Shown here: piece after piece, positions 46,287-48,448 of the stretch
Numbering within the stretch: the first letter of the stretch is position 1
How the letters are laid out: each line of letters starts with the position of its first letter
Origin: Hydrogenophilales bacterium
GTDB taxonomy: Bacteria; Pseudomonadota; Gammaproteobacteria; Burkholderiales; Thiobacillaceae
Assembly (NCBI GenBank): GCA_024636775.1
Contig: JAGXGP010000134.1
Span: forward strand, 1-48,448
DNA: 48,448 nucleotides
Direction: 5' to 3'
Position numbers and translations under genes: made by a program
The notes under the pieces: generated by a model
The model's input: only the letters and a program-made list of their open reading frames with translations
What the model was told of the DNA's origin: nothing
The model's database searches: none

Positions 46287-47432
46287 ATGCTGCCCACCCC
46301 CACTCCCGATGCCCTCGCCCACAGTCAACGCGTCGTGGCGCACCTCCAAAAGCTGATCCAGGATGCCGGTGGCTGGATATCGTTTGCGCAGTATATGGAA
46401 GCCGCACTCTATGCGCCCGGTCTCGGCTACTACGCGGCAGGGGCGACCAAATTGGGTGCCGCAGGCGACTTTGTGACCGCGCCTGAAATGACACCCTTGT
46501 TTGGCCGAACGCTGGCACGCGCGATGGCGCCGGTTCTGAAACAGACGGATGGCGAAGTGCTGGAGTTGGGCGCAGGCAGCGGGAAACTGGCGGTGGACGT
46601 GCTGGGCGAACTGGAACGGCTCGGTGCGCTGCCCACCCGTTATGGCATTCTTGAAGTGAGCGCTGACCTGCGCGCGCGCCAGCAGGAACGCCTGGCGCAT
46701 GCACTGCCACATCTGACTGACCGGGTACACTGGCTGGACACCCTACCCGCACATTTCAGCGGCGTGATTCTTGGCAATGAGGTGCTCGATGCGCTGCCGG
46801 TTGAACTGGTTCACTGGACGGATAGCGAGCCGATGCAGCGCGGCGTGAGTCTGAGCGGTAAAGCATTCGACTGGCAGGACCGTCCCATTTCCAACCCCGT
46901 GCTGCGCGCTCGCGCGGAGGGTTTAAACTTGGCGCCAGGCTATCTTTCCGAAATCAATCTGGCGGCCAATGCGCTGATCGCCGCGCTTGCGCAGTGCCTG
47001 GATCACGGCCTGATCCTGATGATTGACTATGGATTCGGCGAGAGTGAGTACTACCATCCGCAGCGCCACATGGGCACCCTGCGCGCGCATTATCGTCATC
47101 ACGCGCTGGACGATCCGTTTTATTTTCCGGGGCTGTGCGACCTCACCGCGCACGTCGATTTCAGTGCCGTGGCACACGCGGGCGAAGCGGCGGGGCTAAA
47201 TCTGGCGGGCTACGCCAGCCAAGCGAATTTCCTGCTCAACGCCGGGCTGACAGAACTGCTGATGCAGATTTCACCCACCGATGCGGCGGCCTATCTGCCA
47301 CAGGCCAATGCGGTGCAACGGCTGGTGTCGCCGGCCGAAATGGGCGATCTGTTCAAGGTGATTGGACTGATTCAGGGAAACCTCGCGCCGCTGGCGGGAT
47401 TTGCCCGCGGCGACCGCAGTCACACCCTGTAG
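46287..47432 (+). CDS. MidA/NDUFAF7-type SAM-dependent methyltransferase (DUF185)
   Basis: A 381-residue protein of the DUF185 family, related to mitochondrial NDUFAF7, which dimethylates an arginine of complex I. Features are GWISFAQYMEAALYAPGLGYYAAG, GDFVTAPEMTPLFG, the SAM motif VLELGAGSGKLAVDVL, FSGVILGNEVLDALPVELV, and IDYGFGESEYYHPQRHMGTLRAHYRH (family blocks). Bacterial targets are not established. ATG 46287 matches the family's N-terminus; a TTG at 46257 would add ten residues. It is convergent with corC. Confidence 0.92.
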   Translation: MLPTPTPDALAHSQRVVAHLQKLIQDAGGWISFAQYMEAALYAPGLGYYAAGATKLGAAGDFVTAPEMTPLFGRTLARAMAPVLKQTDGEVLELGAGSGKLAVDVLGELERLGALPTRYGILEVSADLRARQQERLAHALPHLTDRVHWLDTLPAHFSGVILGNEVLDALPVELVHWTDSEPMQRGVSLSGKAFDWQDRPISNPVLRARAEGLNLAPGYLSEINLAANALIAALAQCLDHGLILMIDYGFGESEYYHPQRHMGTLRAHYRHHALDDPFYFPGLCDLTAHVDFSAVAHAGEAAGLNLAGYASQANFLLNAGLTELLMQISPTDAAAYLPQANAVQRLVSPAEMGDLFKVIGLIQGNLAPLAGFARGDRSHTL

Positions 47433-47435
47433 CGA

Positions 47436-48299
47436 TTATTCCGGTGGCAGCAGCGGCAACTGCGTGTCCGGATCCAGCGCCAGGCGAGTCACCCGGATCA
47501 CATGCAAGCGGCGGCTGTCGGCACGCAACACGCTGAAGATAAAGCCATCAAAATTGACCGATTCGCCGCGCTTGGGCAGGTGACCAAAGCGCGAGACAAC
47601 GAGCCCGCCCACGGTATCGAATTCCTCGTCAGAGAATTGCGCGCCCAGGGTTTCATTGAAATCATCGATTTCGGTACTGGCTTTAACGCGGTACACGCCA
47701 TCGTGTTCATGGATGATGTTGTCTTCGGTTTCGTCGAAATCGTATTCGTCCTCGATGTCGCCGACAATCTGTTCCAGCACGTCTTCGATCGTGACCAATC
47801 CAGCCACGCCACCATATTCATTGACGACGATGGCAATGTGATTGCGGTTGGAACGAAAATCCTTCAGCAGCACATTCAGCCGCTTGGATTCAGGAATGAA
47901 CACGACCGGCCGCAACATGCCGCGAATATCGGCGTCGTCCTCGGCATAATGCCGCAACAGGTCTTTGGCCAGCAAAATCCCGATGATGTCGTCGCGGTCC
48001 TTGTCGATGACAGGAAAACGCGAGTGCGCGGTTTCGATGACATACGGAATAAAGGTTTCGGGTGCATCGTTAATGTCGACGACATCCATTTGCGCGCGCG
48101 GGATCATGATCTCGCCGACGCGCATTTCGGACACCTGCAATACGCCTTCGATCATCGCCAGCGCATCGGCGTCCATCAAACTGTTTTCGTAGGCGCCGTG
48201 CAACAGTTCAATCAACTGCTCACGGTCTTCAGGCTCGCGCATCAGCCAGTGGGAAATGCGCTCGAGCAAGCTCGATTTGGAACTACTCTCGGACTCCAT
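47436..48299 (-). CDS. corC: CorC/HlyC family CBS-domain protein
   Basis: A 287-residue soluble CorC-type protein. Two CBS domains (about 60-185) have EIMIPRAQMDVVDIND and HIAIVVNEYGGVAGLVTIEDVLEQIVGDIEDEYD (family blocks), followed by a C-terminal CorC/HlyC domain (about 200-280). The DUF21 membrane part of larger relatives is missing, which is normal for CorC. It supports magnesium and cobalt efflux or membrane integrity in the classic model. It starts 11 bases after the ybeY stop; the order ybeY-corC, usually followed by lnt, is highly conserved. Confidence 0.93.
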   Translation of the reverse strand: MESESSSKSSLLERISHWLMREPEDREQLIELLHGAYENSLMDADALAMIEGVLQVSEMRVGEIMIPRAQMDVVDINDAPETFIPYVIETAHSRFPVIDKDRDDIIGILLAKDLLRHYAEDDADIRGMLRPVVFIPESKRLNVLLKDFRSNRNHIAIVVNEYGGVAGLVTIEDVLEQIVGDIEDEYDFDETEDNIIHEHDGVYRVKASTEIDDFNETLGAQFSDEEFDTVGGLVVSRFGHLPKRGESVNFDGFIFSVLRADSRRLHVIRVTRLALDPDTQLPLLPPE

Positions 48300-48310
48300 G
48301 GGGATATTGG

Positions 48311-48448
48311 TCAGGAAAAATAAGGGTTGGAGATACGGAACCGCTTCAGTATAGCGGCTTCGTGCGATTCCATGATGTCGGCATCGGCAGGCTCAATGTG
48401 ATCGTAGCCCTGCAGATGCAACACACCGTGGATGGTCATGTGGGCGTA
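48311..48448 (-). CDS. ybeY: Endoribonuclease YbeY, 3' part
   Basis: The last 46 codons of YbeY, cut by the window edge. HMTIHGVLHLQGYDH is the zinc-binding H-x3-H-x5-H signature of this endonuclease, which matures 16S rRNA ends and helps ribosome quality control. The tail ILKRFRISNPYFS ends 11 bases before corC. It is too short for gene-length criteria, but the motif leaves no doubt. Confidence 0.93.
   Translation of the reverse strand, partial: YAHMTIHGVLHLQGYDHIEPADADIMESHEAAILKRFRISNPYFS

Noticed and set aside
47502-48323. 273-residue plus-strand open frame opposite corC
   Set aside because: Antisense shadow; corC and ybeY on the minus strand are certain and conserved in order.

Overview
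The window looks like a chromosomal segment of a betaproteobacterium. Gene order and protein families fit the Nitrosomonadales/Thiobacillus-like part of the class, but genus cannot be fixed by eye. Pointers are the purEK and purMN arrangement with paired DUF3108 genes, PIMT-rhodanese-TolC-WaaA, ybeY-corC, RegBA, ThiC under a TPP riboswitch, and many GTG starts in a GC-rich background. Most of the window is ordinary housekeeping sequence with tightly overlapping operons. No tRNA, rRNA, CRISPR array or complete insertion sequence was seen.

1-8.1 kb: purine synthesis (purE end, purK, purN, purM, purC) with a DUF192 gene, two DUF3108 genes, an AI-2E family permease and an alpha/beta hydrolase. 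The permease reads in frame, without a stop, into purC. 8.2-12.7 kb: a complete DSF (diffusible signal factor) quorum-sensing module: rpfG and rpfC on the plus strand, rpfF convergent. 12.9-15.0 kb: argB, an EVE-domain gene and a TauE/SafE permease. 15.1-15.6 kb: an hsp20 gene with a convincing sigma-32 promoter.

15.7-23.2 kb: a copper-themed block. An ECF sigma/anti-sigma pair precedes an EF-hand precursor with three EGKCGGM motifs, an MNIO (DUF692) maturase and its HvfC/BufC-type partner: a RiPP metallophore operon. Convergent to it are an OprC-type TonB-dependent copper receptor and a PCuAC chaperone with a natural His tail. RegB/RegA is divergent from the receptor. 23.2-33.0 kb: uppP, a 7TM diguanylate cyclase, thiC with a TPP riboswitch followed by four 33-bp hairpin repeats, PIMT, rhodanese, tolC, waaA and a UDP-glucuronate 4-epimerase.

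33.0-42.3 kb: an accessory stretch. It holds two orphan genes in AT-rich surroundings, a GAF gene, a decayed MFS fragment, a two-gene unit (TPR-secretin plus a 753-residue exported protein of unknown function) and an intact MFS exporter that shares a near-identical ~250-bp segment with the fragment. The secretin unit is therefore bracketed by direct repeats and is the best candidate for an undescribed system. 42.2-48.4 kb: a bactofilin behind a sigma-54-type promoter, metK, a methyltransferase, a pteridine reductase, a MidA-type methyltransferase, corC and the end of ybeY.
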